Of a stretch of DNA of 64,000 nucleotides, positions 1 through 8,174 are shown one piece after another. Each line of letters begins with the position of its first letter. Position 1 is the first letter of the stretch. The notes beneath the pieces are model-generated. The model was not told the DNA's origin. It was given only the letters and a program-made list of their open reading frames with translations, and made no database searches. Both the position numbers and the translations under genes were made by a program. The DNA comes from Streptomyces marincola (GTDB lineage: Bacteria; Actinomycetota; Actinomycetes; Streptomycetales; Streptomycetaceae): positions 5,165,001 to 5,229,000 of the forward strand of contig NZ_CP084541.1 of the NCBI RefSeq assembly GCF_020410765.1. The letters run 5' to 3'.

Positions 1-2
1 GC

Positions 3-60
3 GCCCCGCCCCCGGCCCGCCCGCACCAGGCGGGCCGGGGGCGGGGCCGTGCCGGCACGG
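3..60. terminator. GC-rich hairpin pair at window start
   Basis: Positions 3-21 and 29-47 form a perfect 19-bp stem around a 7-nt loop, and 47-60 (CCGTGCCGGCACGG) is a perfect palindrome immediately after it. No T-tract follows, as is usual for Streptomyces terminators. It probably ends transcription from a gene left of the window before the hydrolase gene begins. Confidence 0.6.
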
Positions 61-205
61 CATGCGCCGACGGAGTCACCGCCCGCGTCGCGGCCTCAAC
101 GCACCGCCGCGCGCGGCCCGTTGGGGCGCCGGTCTTGCGGGCGAGGCGTTCTGCTGTCGGCCGATACGGCTGCGCCTCCGCCCGCGCGGGCGGCAGGATC
201 ATCCC

Positions 206-901
206 ATGCGGCCGACCTTCGTTCTCCTGCACAGTCCGTCCGTGGGCCCCTCGACGTGGCGCCCCGCGGCCCGGCACCTGGCGGCGGCGGGGCACCGGGT
301 GCGGGTGCCGTCCCTGCTGCGCGCGGGTGCCGGAACGCCCCCCTTCTGGCCGCGGGTGGTGGAGGCCGTCCGCGACGATCTGCGGCAGGTCCCGGCCGCC
401 AGCCCCGTCACGTTGGTGGCGCACAGCAACGCGGGCCTGCTCCTCCCGGTAATCCGCGCGGGCCTCGACCATCCGCCGGGCGGCGCGGTCTTCGTCGATG
501 CCGCGCTGCCGGCCCGGACCGGCTCCAGCCCGGTCGCCCCACCCGAGGTGCTGGAGTTCCTGCGCCCGATGGCGGTGGACGGCAGGCTGCCCCGCTGGAC
601 CGATTGGTGGGACGAGGCGGACATCGCGCCCATGTTCCCCGACCCGGAGGTGCGCCGTACGGTCGTCGAGGAGCAGCCGACCCTGCCGCTGGCCTACTAC
701 GAACAGCACATCCCGGTGCCCGGAGGCTGGGACGGCCACCCCTGCTCCTACCTGCTGTTCAGCCCCCCGTACGGCGGCCTCGCCGCCGAGGCCCGCGCAC
801 GCGGCTGGCGCGTGGCGCACCTGCCCGGCACGCACCTCCACCAGCTCGTCGACCCCGCCGGAACGGCCCGGCACCTCGCCGACCTGGCCTCCGCCCGGTG
901 A
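206..901 (+). CDS. Alpha/beta-fold hydrolase
   Basis: This encodes 231 residues of the alpha/beta hydrolase superfamily. The N-terminus shows the first strand and oxyanion region (FVLLHSPSVGPSTW). A nucleophile-elbow-like stretch VAHSNAGLL follows, with Ser in the SxSNxG position, and a late His lies in LPGTHLHQL. The size and the late His suggest a small esterase or lactonase-type enzyme acting in the cytoplasm; no signal peptide is visible. I chose the ATG at 206 because AGGA lies just upstream and the hydrolase fold starts there, whereas upstream in-frame codons encode Arg-rich non-protein-like sequence. It stands alone and converges on nucS. The substrate cannot be told from sequence. Confidence 0.8.
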   Translation: MRPTFVLLHSPSVGPSTWRPAARHLAAAGHRVRVPSLLRAGAGTPPFWPRVVEAVRDDLRQVPAASPVTLVAHSNAGLLLPVIRAGLDHPPGGAVFVDAALPARTGSSPVAPPEVLEFLRPMAVDGRLPRWTDWWDEADIAPMFPDPEVRRTVVEEQPTLPLAYYEQHIPVPGGWDGHPCSYLLFSPPYGGLAAEARARGWRVAHLPGTHLHQLVDPAGTARHLADLASAR

Positions 902-919
902 GCCCCCGCGGCACCCGCC

Positions 920-1594
920 CTAGAACAGCCGCAGCTTGTCGTCCTCGACGCCGCGCAGCGCGTCGTAGTCGAGGGTCACGCACCGGATGCCGCGGTCCGT
1001 CGCCAGCGTGCGGGCCTGCGGCTTGATCTCCTGCGCCGCGAACACCCCCTGCACGGGCGCGAGCAGCGGGTCGCGGTTGAGGAGTTCGAGGTAGCGGGTC
1101 AACTGCTCGACGCCGTCGATCTCCCCGCGCCGCTTGATCTCCACCGCGACCGTTCCGCCCTCCGCGTCCCGGCCCAGGATGTCCACGGGCCCGATCGCCG
1201 TGGGGTACTCGCGCCTGATCAGCGACCAGCCGTCGCCGAGGGTGTCCATGCGGTCCGCGAGCAGTTCCTGAAGGTGCGCCTCGACGCCGTCCTTGATCAG
1301 CCCGGGGTCCACGCCCAGCTCGTGCGAGGAGTCGTGCAGGACCTCGGCCATCGTGATGATCAGCTTCTCGCCGCCCTTGTTCTGCACGGTCCACACCCGG
1401 GCGCCGTCCTCGTTCTCGGCCTCCTTGAGCGTGCACGGCGGCGACATCCAGTTCAGGGGCTTGTAGGCCCGGTCGTCCGCGTGGATCGAGACGGACTGGT
1501 CGGCCTTGACGAGGATCAGCCGGGGCGCCAGGGGGAGATGGGCGGTGAGCCGGCCGGCGTAGTCGACCGAGCAGCGGGCGATGACGAGACGCAT
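920..1594 (-). CDS. nucS: Mismatch-specific endonuclease NucS/EndoMS
   Basis: The 224-residue product matches NucS in full, including the start MRLVIARC and the nuclease core VDILGRDAEGG-TVAVEIKRRG (acidic residues plus the E-x-K metal site). NucS makes double-strand cuts at G-T, G-G and T-T mismatches and gives Actinobacteria, which lack MutS/MutL, a non-canonical mismatch repair. The extreme C-terminus DKLRLF is a beta-clamp binding motif, so recruitment to the replication sliding clamp is expected. The length is usual for the family and all key regions are present. The gene converges on the hydrolase gene with an 18-nt gap. Confidence is high. Confidence 0.95.
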   Translation of the reverse strand: MRLVIARCSVDYAGRLTAHLPLAPRLILVKADQSVSIHADDRAYKPLNWMSPPCTLKEAENEDGARVWTVQNKGGEKLIITMAEVLHDSSHELGVDPGLIKDGVEAHLQELLADRMDTLGDGWSLIRREYPTAIGPVDILGRDAEGGTVAVEIKRRGEIDGVEQLTRYLELLNRDPLLAPVQGVFAAQEIKPQARTLATDRGIRCVTLDYDALRGVEDDKLRLF

Positions 1595-1721
1595 GGGCCC
1601 ACCCTAGTGCGACGCCCGCGGGCCCCCGACCGGCCGGTCCCCACCGAGCGGACGTGCGGCCGGAGCCGGCGACGGCGGTGCCTCGCGGTGTGCCGTGCCA
1701 GGACACCGGGGAGCGGAGGCC

Positions 1722-1919
1722 TCACTCGTCCGAGAGGAGATAGTCCAGCCCCTCGACGGTGTGCCACACCATGAGCTGGTCCATGGTCACCGCGTACACG
1801 GCGGCCCGGTCGCGCAGCTGCTCGTAGGTCAGTCCGGCCCGCCGCAGCAGTGCCTCGCGGTGTGCGAGAGCTTCCGCGCGGGACAGGTGGATCACCGTCG
1901 GCATCGTGCGGCCCGTCAC
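1722..1919 (-). CDS. Small hypothetical protein coupled to XRE regulator
   Basis: This 65-residue product is mostly helical and ends in an acidic tail (YLLSDE). I do not recognise the family. Its ATG overlaps the TGA of the upstream regulator gene (ATGA, 4 nt), so it is probably translated by coupling. An internal ATG gives a slightly shorter product beginning MPTVIHLS. In Streptomyces, XRE/DUF5753 regulators are usually followed by a small DUF397 protein. This protein occupies that position but does not look like DUF397. A role as partner or antagonist of the regulator is inference from position only. Confidence 0.65.
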   Translation of the reverse strand: MTGRTMPTVIHLSRAEALAHREALLRRAGLTYEQLRDRAAVYAVTMDQLMVWHTVEGLDYLLSDE

Positions 1920-2800
1920 CTTCCGCAGCCGTCCGCGGGGACGGGCGTCCCGCGGGCGGGCCGCTCCTCGGTGCCGCGGCGTTCCTCCGCCCGCAGGCGT
2001 TCGAGGAACGCGATCGTCGCGGCCGGCGGCATCGCCAGGTCGCGGACCCGGTCGTAGACGGTGCGCAGCCGTTCCATCTCCCGTTGCTCGCGGACGAGTT
2101 CACCGGAGCAGCCCGAACCCGCGCACACCACCGTGCGTCCTGTGGGCAGCCAGAGCAGCGCGAGGTCCGTCGCGGTCAGCCCGTGCGGTCCGGCGGAGAA
2201 CGGGAGCACGTGCAGCGTGATGTTGGGGTGCGCGGCCATCTCCACCAGGTGCGCGAGCTGGCGCCGCCAGGCGGCGCGGTCGGCCAGCGGGCGGCGCAGC
2301 ACCGCCTCGTCGAGCACGGCCCGGAAGTCGGCCGGGTCGTCCGCCGTCAGGATCAGCTGCCGCGCCAACCGGGCCGCCACCTGCGGCTCGACATCCCCGT
2401 GCCCCGGGCGCGCGGCGCGCAGCGCCTCGCGCGCGTACTCGGCGGTCTGGAGGAGCCGGGGCACCACGCCGGCCGCGTACTGGTGGATCGCCCTGGCCTG
2501 GGCTTCGAGCCGCAGGTAGCCGCCGTGCTCCTCGCGCGCGGCGTCGTCGCGCGCGAGTTCCCACAGCATCATCAGGTGCGGCGTGGTGCCGTAGGCGGAG
2601 TCGAGCGCGGCGATGACGTCGGGACCGCCGAGCCCCTCGCCCCGCTCCAGCTTGTGCAGGTGCGTGTGGTCCCAGCCCAGCTTGTCCGCGAGGCGGCGCA
2701 GCGACCAGCCGGCCTCGTTGCGCAACCGGTCCAGCTCCTGGGCGAGCATGAGCCGCGCGGAGGGCCGGTCGCGCCCCGTGATCGGTTTCCTCGCCGGCAT
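1916..2800 (-). CDS. XRE-family regulator with DUF5753 domain
   Basis: The 294-residue protein has an N-terminal helix-turn-helix (about residues 15-70, with LRRLADKLGWDHTHLHKLERGE) and a C-terminal DUF5753 domain (about 95-270, with VPRLLQTAEYAREAL and VLPFSAGPHG). Such proteins are cytoplasmic DNA-binding regulators, often of development or antibiotic production, paired with a small protein. The ATG at 2800 follows GAGAGG at good spacing and puts the HTH at the usual distance from the N-terminus; upstream codons are not conserved-looking. A palindrome at 2832-2845 could be its own operator. Its target is unknown. Confidence 0.85.
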   Translation of the reverse strand: MPARKPITGRDRPSARLMLAQELDRLRNEAGWSLRRLADKLGWDHTHLHKLERGEGLGGPDVIAALDSAYGTTPHLMMLWELARDDAAREEHGGYLRLEAQARAIHQYAAGVVPRLLQTAEYAREALRAARPGHGDVEPQVAARLARQLILTADDPADFRAVLDEAVLRRPLADRAAWRRQLAHLVEMAAHPNITLHVLPFSAGPHGLTATDLALLWLPTGRTVVCAGSGCSGELVREQREMERLRTVYDRVRDLAMPPAATIAFLERLRAEERRGTEERPARGTPVPADGCGR

Positions 2801-2831
2801 GGACACACCTCTCCGCTCGCGAATCTGCTGA

Positions 2832-2845
2832 CGGACCGTGGTCCG
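2832..2845. promoter_or_regulatory. Palindrome upstream of XRE gene
   Basis: CGGACCGTGGTCCG is an inverted repeat with 6-bp arms and a 2-bp centre, about 32 bp upstream of the regulator start codon. Its position suits an autoregulatory operator. This is inference; no promoter elements were confirmed. Confidence 0.35.
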
Positions 2846-3158
2846 CGACGCGGTCACAGTAGGTGCGTACCGGCCGGCCCGTAGGGTGTTCCGGCAAACG
2901 CCACCCGGACGGGCAGGCCATGGCACGGCCGTCGCACGGCGTCGCGCCGGTGCGCCCGGGAGCGTGGCGGATGTGCGCCGGCGTGACCGGTGTCATGGGT
3001 GGCGGCGGTGGGATTCCGCGCTGGCCGGATATCGGTCCGTTCCCCTGACATGAACGGGCCAGGCGGCCTACCGTGGGCGCGGGGGGCACCGCCGACCTCC
3101 GCTCGCGCCGCCGCGCGGCGGCCGGCCCGGCGGCGGTGTGCTCTCCGGCCGTCCGCCA

Positions 3159-3176
3159 GACCCCTGGCCAGGGGTC
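3159..3176. promoter_or_regulatory. Perfect 18-bp palindrome before ribosome binding site
   Basis: GACCCCTGGCCAGGGGTC is perfectly self-complementary and ends just before the GAGAGGAG ribosome binding site of the gene starting at 3193. It could be an operator for a dimeric repressor or, in the mRNA, a structure affecting translation initiation. Confidence 0.5.
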
Positions 3177-3192
3177 GCGAGAGGAGAAGCCC

Positions 3193-3591
3193 ATGTCGCT
3201 CGACGTCTCACCGGCACTGCTCGAACAGGCCGAGCGGGGCGATGTCGACGAAGCGGAGTTCGTCGACTGCGTCCGCACATCCCTGCCCTACGCGTGGGAC
3301 ATGATCAGCAACCTGGTGGCCCGGCTGAAGGTGGACGGCGGGGACTTCGCCGACAACACCGTGCCGCCGCCCGACGAGGCGGCCCGCGGCCAGTTGCTGC
3401 GCGCACTGGCGAGCAACGCCATCCGGGGTGCTCTGGAACGGCACTTCGGCGTGCGGCTCGCGTTCCAGAACTGCCACCGGGTGGCGGTCTTCCCGCTCGA
3501 CACGTCCGAGGCGCCGGACGCGGCACTGGCCCGGTTCACCTCGATCCGCGGCCAGTTGCTCAACCAGTCGCCGGAGCTGCGGGACTGCTGA
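3193..3591 (+). CDS. SCO5389-family conserved protein
   Basis: This 132-residue protein is conserved across Streptomyces; I recognise it as the SCO5389 type, whose function is unknown. It begins MSLDVSPALLEQAERGDVDE and ends with the family-typical LLNQSPELRDC, so it appears full length. The sequence is helical and acidic, with no signal peptide or membrane segment. GAGAGGAG precedes the ATG at 3193, which fixes the start. A perfect palindrome sits just upstream. Its 3' end overlaps the convergent oxidoreductase gene by 32 bp. Confidence 0.85.
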   Translation: MSLDVSPALLEQAERGDVDEAEFVDCVRTSLPYAWDMISNLVARLKVDGGDFADNTVPPPDEAARGQLLRALASNAIRGALERHFGVRLAFQNCHRVAVFPLDTSEAPDAALARFTSIRGQLLNQSPELRDC

Positions 3592-4636
3592 CGGCCGTGC
3601 CGCGCCGTGCTGCCGTGCCTGCCGCTCCGCCGGGCAGGAGCGGCAGCACGTCCGCGGCGAGCCGCCGCACGTTCGTCTCGGTGGCGGCCAGGTCCCCCGA
3701 GCCCTCGACGAGCAGGGCGAAGCGCGTGATGCCGGTGCGTTCCGCGGTCGCGGCCAGCCGGTCCGCGCACAGCTGGGGCGTACCGACCGGGTGCAGCTCG
3801 CACAGCAGTTCCGTGTAGGCGAGCGGGTCGCGCATCGAACGCTCCCTGCCGTCGGCGGTCCTGTGCGCGTCGAGTCCCCGGCGCAGCCAGCCGGGCAGGG
3901 CGCGGCGCAGCGTTTCGACGGCCTCCGTGTGGCTGTCCGCGACCTGGCACACCCCGGCGGCGACGTGGTCGGCCTCCGGTGCGCGGCCGGCGTCCACGGC
4001 CGACGCCCGCCAGTGCGCGACCATCGCGGCCTTCTCCTCGTCGCCGATGTGCATGCCGAGCAGCATCGGCAGGCCGTGCCGCGCGGCGAGCCGCACGGTG
4101 GCGGGCGAGGTGCAGGCGACGATCACCGGCGGCCGGTCGGAGGACCTGGGTACCACCGGTACCTCGGGGAAGCGGTAGCGGGCGCCGTCCGCGCCGACGC
4201 GCGGTTCGTTCAGCCAGCGCATCAGCAGGTCGAGCGATTCGGGGAAACCGTGTTCGAACGCCTCGATGCCGCCGCCGAACACCTCCAGATCGATCCACGG
4301 CCCGCCGCGCCCGACGCCGAGCGTGAACCGCCCGCCCGACGCGAGGTGCAGCAGGGCCGCCTGCTCGCCGAGGGCGACCGGGTGCGCGGTGGTCAGCACG
4401 CTGACGGCCGTGCCGACGCGGACGCGGCGGGTGCGGCCGAGGAGGAGTCCGGCGAGGGTCGCGGCGGAGGGGACGACTCCGTAGGGGACGAAGTGGTGTT
4501 CGGCGAGCCAGACCGCGTCGAGGCCCACCTCGTCCGCCACCTCGGCGGACCGCAGGGCCCGCGCCAGGGCCTCCCGTTCGCTCTGCCCCGGGTACTGACC
4601 TGCCAGCACAAATGTCCCAATCCGCAACGGCCGCAT
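3560..4636 (-). CDS. LLM-class F420/flavin-dependent oxidoreductase
   Basis: The 358-residue protein has the luciferase-like TIM-barrel pattern: start MRPLRIGTFVLAGQ, then DAVWLAEHHF, GTAVSVLTTAHPVALGEQ and SGGRFTLGVGRGG. These motifs place it in the bacterial luciferase-like monooxygenase superfamily, whose actinobacterial members often use F420. The substrate is unknown. GAGAGGGG precedes the ATG at 4636. The C-terminal 20 residues are Ala/Gly/Ser-rich and probably disordered, and this tail is encoded by the stretch that overlaps the convergent upstream gene. Confidence 0.85.
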   Translation of the reverse strand: MRPLRIGTFVLAGQYPGQSEREALARALRSAEVADEVGLDAVWLAEHHFVPYGVVPSAATLAGLLLGRTRRVRVGTAVSVLTTAHPVALGEQAALLHLASGGRFTLGVGRGGPWIDLEVFGGGIEAFEHGFPESLDLLMRWLNEPRVGADGARYRFPEVPVVPRSSDRPPVIVACTSPATVRLAARHGLPMLLGMHIGDEEKAAMVAHWRASAVDAGRAPEADHVAAGVCQVADSHTEAVETLRRALPGWLRRGLDAHRTADGRERSMRDPLAYTELLCELHPVGTPQLCADRLAATAERTGITRFALLVEGSGDLAATETNVRRLAADVLPLLPGGAAGTAARRGTAVSSPAAPATG

Positions 4637-4822
4637 CGCCGTGGCCCCTCTCGCCGTGGTGGCCGAACCGCACCTGGCCCCGTTCTTCCGTGGGCACTAA
4701 CGCGGAACGCGTGCCGGAGGCACGGGCCTGTGGCAAGTTCTTCGGATGATCATTCGGGAGGGGGCGGTGGGCGCCGCGTAGACTCGGAAAACAGCTTGCC
4801 GTCAGACCTCCGAGGTGTTCTC

Positions 4823-5137
4823 GTGTCCCCGCGTCGCAACCGTCCGCGCGCCTCAGGCCCGCCGCCCGGCGTGCGCGGGGCCGACTTCGGCATCGAGCGG
4901 ACCGACCTGTGGCGGGGCGAGGAGTGGGTCGTCCGGCGGATAACGGGAGGCGCGGCGGCCAAGCACTACCGGTGTCCCGGCTGCGACCAGGAGATCCCGC
5001 CCGGCGTTCCGCACGTGGTCACCTGGCCGAGGGCCGGCGCGGTGGACGACCGCAGGCACTGGCACGGCGCGTGCTGGAACGCCCGGGACCGCAGGGGCGT
5101 ACGCCCGTCGCGGTCACGGAACGCGCCGCGCTACTGA
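4823..5137 (+). CDS. Small Zn-ribbon-like protein (often misnamed ATP/GTP-binding)
   Basis: The 104-residue basic protein has a core CPGCDQEIPPGVPH followed by HWHGACW, which looks like a CxxC...H...C metal site. Streptomyces homologues are commonly annotated as ATP/GTP-binding protein, but no P-loop is visible, so that name is not supported. The N-terminus is Arg/Pro-rich and the C-terminus basic. The GTG at 4823 is the start that places the conserved DFGIERTDLWRGEEWVVRRI region correctly. It faces the ABC genes across a strong terminator. Confidence 0.75.
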   Translation: MSPRRNRPRASGPPPGVRGADFGIERTDLWRGEEWVVRRITGGAAAKHYRCPGCDQEIPPGVPHVVTWPRAGAVDDRRHWHGACWNARDRRGVRPSRSRNAPRY

Positions 5138-5165
5138 GGCCGTTGGGGCGCGCGACCGGTGAACG

Positions 5166-5211
5166 GCGCGGGCGCGCACACCCGGCGCCCGCCGGGTGTG
5201 CGCGCCCGCGC
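5166..5211. terminator. Perfect 21-bp stem, bidirectional terminator
   Basis: Positions 5166-5186 and 5191-5211 are perfect inverted repeats around a GCCC loop. It separates the rightward gene ending at 5137 from the leftward permease gene ending at 5223, and probably serves both strands. Confidence 0.8.
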
Positions 5212-5222
5212 TTGCGACGCCG

Positions 5223-6149
5223 TCAGGCGTCCGTGGAGGTCAGCCGCGCGTAGGCGGCGACCAGGGCGCCCACCGTGACGCCCGCGAGCATGGCGAGCAA
5301 CGGCCAGCCGGTGGCCGACTCGTCCCCCTCCATCGGCAGCCTGAACAGCGTGGCCAGGCCGTTGAGCAGCGAGAACTCGATCAGGGTGTCACGCAGCGAC
5401 TCCAGGCTCTCGCCCATCATGAACATGGCCGCGAGCAGCGGGAGCAGCACCAGTCCGATCACCGTGGTGATCGCGCCGGCCGAGTGCCGGATCAGGGCGC
5501 CGAGGGACAGGCCGAGCACGCCGAGCAGCGACACGTACAGCGAGGCGCCGAGGGTCGCGCCCATCCAGTGGCCCGCGGTGGCGACGAGCTCCCCGTTCTC
5601 GATCGAGTCCTCCATCAGCGGGTCCTGCGCGGCGTACACCGGCACGTCCTGGTCGCCGAGCAGCGAGGAGTGGATCAGGGCGGTGAGCGAGGTCGCGACC
5701 AGCGTCATCACGAACGCCAGCGAGAAGAGCACGATCGTCTTGGCCAGCAGCACGCGCCCCCGGTGCGGGCAGGCCGTGAGCGTGGTGCGGATGCCGCCGG
5801 TGGTGTACTCCGAGGACATGACCAGCACGCCGAGCGTCATGATGCACAGCTGGCCGAACATCACGCCGAAGAAACCGCCCGACAGCAGCGGCCAGCCGAC
5901 GTAGTCGTCGGAGCTGAGCGCCACCGCGAGGAGCAGGCCGACGCCCACGGTGATCACGAACATCAGCACCAGCGTCCACACCGTGGACCGGACCGACTTG
6001 ATCTTGGTCCATTCCGAGGCGATCGCGTGGCCGAGGTGGGTGCGCACGACCGGGATCGGCGACGCGTAGCCGGACACGGCATGCGGCGGGCCCGGGTGGG
6101 CCGGGGGCTGGTGCGGCATCTGGGGCGGCAGGTGGGCCGGGGCGGTCAT
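5223..6149 (-). CDS. ABC-2 type transporter permease
   Basis: The 308-residue membrane protein has a Pro-rich cytoplasmic N-terminus. After the ASEWTKIKSVRSTVWTL motif, typical of ABC-2 permeases paired with BcrA/NatA-like ATPases, come about six hydrophobic segments. Its ATG overlaps the TGA of the ATPase gene by 4 nt, so the two are coupled. The pair should export a hydrophobic molecule or confer peptide/antibiotic tolerance; the substrate is not known. A paralogue lies at 8782-9549, which shares the SEWTKIxSVRSTVWTL start and the SxEYxTGxIRxxLxAxPxRG segment. Confidence 0.88.
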   Translation of the reverse strand: MTAPAHLPPQMPHQPPAHPGPPHAVSGYASPIPVVRTHLGHAIASEWTKIKSVRSTVWTLVLMFVITVGVGLLLAVALSSDDYVGWPLLSGGFFGVMFGQLCIMTLGVLVMSSEYTTGGIRTTLTACPHRGRVLLAKTIVLFSLAFVMTLVATSLTALIHSSLLGDQDVPVYAAQDPLMEDSIENGELVATAGHWMGATLGASLYVSLLGVLGLSLGALIRHSAGAITTVIGLVLLPLLAAMFMMGESLESLRDTLIEFSLLNGLATLFRLPMEGDESATGWPLLAMLAGVTVGALVAAYARLTSTDA

Positions 6150-7477
6150 CGGGCGTCCTCGGGGCTGCTTGACGGGGTGGTCGGCTGCTGCGCGGGTTCG
6201 GCGCCGGGCGCCTTCCCCGTCCCCGGCTCGGCGGGCGGCGGGGCCTCGGACCGCACGGCGGGGGCGCCGAGCGCCACGGTCGCGCCGGCGGGCGGTGCGA
6301 CGGCGGGGGCACCGAGCGCCATCGTCGCGCCCGCGGGCGGCTGGGCCGGCGCGTCGGCGGGCGGGGGAGCGGCGGGCGGCTGGGCCGGCGCGGCGGGCCG
6401 CACCGCGGGCGCGCCGAGCGCCATGGTGGCGCCCGCGGGCACCGGTTGCGCCTGCGGCGCGTAAGGCCCCTGGTGTTGCTGCGGCCCCTGCGGTTGCTGC
6501 GGTTGCCAGGCAGCGGCCGGCGCGGCCTGCGGCTGCTGGAGGAGGCCGTCGCGCCGGTCCTGTGTCGACCGGTAGTCGACCGCGCCCTGCGTCATGCGCA
6601 TGTACGCCTCTTCGAGCGACGCGGTGTGCGGCGACAGCTCCCACAGCCGCGCGCCCGCCTCGTGCGCGAGGTCGCTGATGCGGGGCAGGTCGACGCCCAC
6701 GACCTGGAACGCGCCGTCCGGCTCGGGCCGCACCTGCCCGCCGGCCGCGCCGAGCGCCCGCACCAGGGCCTCGCGCTCCTCGTCCCGGCCCTCGGCGACC
6801 CTGACGCGCGCGTAGCCCGTGGAGTTCTGCTGGATGAAGTCGCGCACCGGGAGGTCGGCCATGAGCTGCCCCCGGCCGATCACGATCAAGTGATCCGCGG
6901 TCTGCGCCATTTCGCTCATGAGGTGACTGGAGACGAACACCGTGCGGCCTTCCGCGGCCAGCCGCCGCATCAGGTTCCTGACCCACAGGATGCCCTCGGG
7001 GTCGAGACCGTTCACCGGCTCGTCGAACAGCAGCACGTGCGGGTCGCCCAGCAGGGCCGCGGCGATGCCGAGCCGCTGGCCCATGCCGAGCGAGAAGCCC
7101 TTCGACCGCTTGTTCGCCACGCCCTGGAGCCCGACCACGCCGAGCACCTCGTCGACCCGCCGGGCGGGGATGCCCGACAGCTGCGCCAGGCTCAGCAGGT
7201 GCGCCCGGGCGCTGCGCCCGCCGTGCTTGGCGTTCGCGTCGAGCAGCGCGCCGACCTGGCGGGGAGCGTTCGGCAGCTGCCGGTAGGTGTAGCCGCCGAT
7301 GGTCACCGCCCCCGCGCTCGGCTGGTCGAGCCCCAGGATCATGCGCATGGTGGTGGACTTGCCCGCCCCGTTCGGGCCGAGAAATCCGGTGACCTTGCCC
7401 GGTTGCACCGAGAAGGTCAAGTCGTACACGGCCGTCCGAGAGCCGTAGCTCTTGGTCAGGCCGACAGCCTCGATCAT
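6146..7477 (-). CDS. ABC transporter ATPase with long Pro/Ala-rich tail
   Basis: Residues 1 to about 305 are a complete BcrA/NatA-type ATPase: Walker A GPNGAGKST, signature SLGMGQRLG, Walker B VLLFDEP and switch region SSHLM. The remaining roughly 140 residues are Gln/Pro/Ala-rich and contain three copies of PAGAT(M/V)ALGAPAV. The paralogue at 9546-10460 stops where this tail begins. I prefer the ATG at 7477, preceded by GGGTGA, to the GTG at 7486. The stop codon overlaps the permease start (ATGA). The tail could tether the ATPase or engage another protein; that is inference. Confidence 0.88.
   Translation of the reverse strand: MIEAVGLTKSYGSRTAVYDLTFSVQPGKVTGFLGPNGAGKSTTMRMILGLDQPSAGAVTIGGYTYRQLPNAPRQVGALLDANAKHGGRSARAHLLSLAQLSGIPARRVDEVLGVVGLQGVANKRSKGFSLGMGQRLGIAAALLGDPHVLLFDEPVNGLDPEGILWVRNLMRRLAAEGRTVFVSSHLMSEMAQTADHLIVIGRGQLMADLPVRDFIQQNSTGYARVRVAEGRDEEREALVRALGAAGGQVRPEPDGAFQVVGVDLPRISDLAHEAGARLWELSPHTASLEEAYMRMTQGAVDYRSTQDRRDGLLQQPQAAPAAAWQPQQPQGPQQHQGPYAPQAQPVPAGATMALGAPAVRPAAPAQPPAAPPPADAPAQPPAGATMALGAPAVAPPAGATVALGAPAVRSEAPPPAEPGTGKAPGAEPAQQPTTPSSSPEDAR
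6254..6439 (-). repeat. Triplicated 13-residue repeat in ATPase tail
   Basis: Three copies of PAGATMALGAPAV (the third has V for M) lie at residues 347-359, 381-393 and 396-408 of the 443-residue ATPase, each flanked by Pro/Ala linkers. The repeats sit outside the catalytic domain. Confidence 0.85.
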
Positions 7478-7613
7478 GTGATTCACCCGCTAGACAGCTG
7501 AGAAGGCTTCCCCCAATAGGAGTACGACCCTATCGGCTGTCCGGTCGCCCGGAGCTCCGGCGGAACCCCGGGCGGGCACCCGTGACAGGGGTGTGAAGAA
7601 ACACCGCGGAACC

Positions 7614-7632
7614 GGCGGGCGGCTCGCCCGCC
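7614..7632 (-). terminator. Hairpin after NTF2-like gene
   Basis: GGCGGGCG and CGCCCGCC pair around a GCT loop about 40 nt beyond the stop codon of the leftward gene ending at 7672. Confidence 0.55.
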
Positions 7633-7671
7633 CGTCCGCCCCGCCGGAAGCGCCCGGCGCCCGGGGGCCGG

Positions 7672-8094
7672 CTACGCGCCGGTGAGCTGGGCCATGAGCT
7701 GCTCGGCCTCGGAGATCACCCAGTACTCCACGGGGCGCCCGTCCTCGATCCGCAGCAGGTCGTGACCGTGGAACTCCACGGCCGTGCCGGGCGCCGCGGT
7801 GACGCCCGGCAGGGCGTGCGCGCCACCGGCGTACGCCCCTCGCGCCGACCAGCGCGCCGCGATCAGGTTCCCTTCGGCCAACGGGCCCACCTCCGCGGTG
7901 AACGTGAGCCCTTCGAACGGCAGCCGCCCCTGCCGGATCACCTCGGCCAGTGCGGCGGGCCCGCGCACCAGCGCGGGCCTGCCCGGCCAGTGCCCGGTGA
8001 AGTCCTCGGCCACCAGGCCGGCCGCGACGTCGTCCAACGTGTCCAGGTCGCCGTTCCACAGGTCGTTCAGCCAACGGTCGTAGAGAGAAGTCAT
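7672..8094 (-). CDS. SnoaL/NTF2-like protein
   Basis: The 140-residue protein has the SnoaL-like polyketide cyclase/NTF2 layout. Two N-terminal helices (SLYDRWLNDLWNGD) lead to VAEDFTGHWPGRP, followed by beta strands with VEFHGHDLLRIEDGRPVEYWVI. Such cone-shaped folds act as isomerases, cyclases or ligand carriers; many have no known substrate. The start at 8094 matches the fold start. It lies between two ABC transporter pairs and next to an SRPBCC-fold gene on the same strand. Whether these small proteins serve the transporters is unknown. Confidence 0.75.
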   Translation of the reverse strand: MTSLYDRWLNDLWNGDLDTLDDVAAGLVAEDFTGHWPGRPALVRGPAALAEVIRQGRLPFEGLTFTAEVGPLAEGNLIAARWSARGAYAGGAHALPGVTAAPGTAVEFHGHDLLRIEDGRPVEYWVISEAEQLMAQLTGA

Positions 8095-8174
8095 GTTCTC
8101 AACGTAGGGGCTGTCACCCCGGCGGCGCTCCCCGGGGCCGCCGCCCCCCGGGGCGCGGCCGGCCCGGCGGCGGG

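Larger units (their letters stand above)
2801..3192. other. 392-bp divergent intergenic region
   Basis: This lies between the XRE gene (leftward) and the SCO5389-type gene (rightward). It holds no convincing gene: short ORFs in it are Arg/Pro/Ala-rich shadows. It contains the palindrome at 2832-2845, a 16-bp perfect palindrome at 3107-3122 and an 18-bp perfect palindrome at 3159-3176. Confidence 0.6.
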
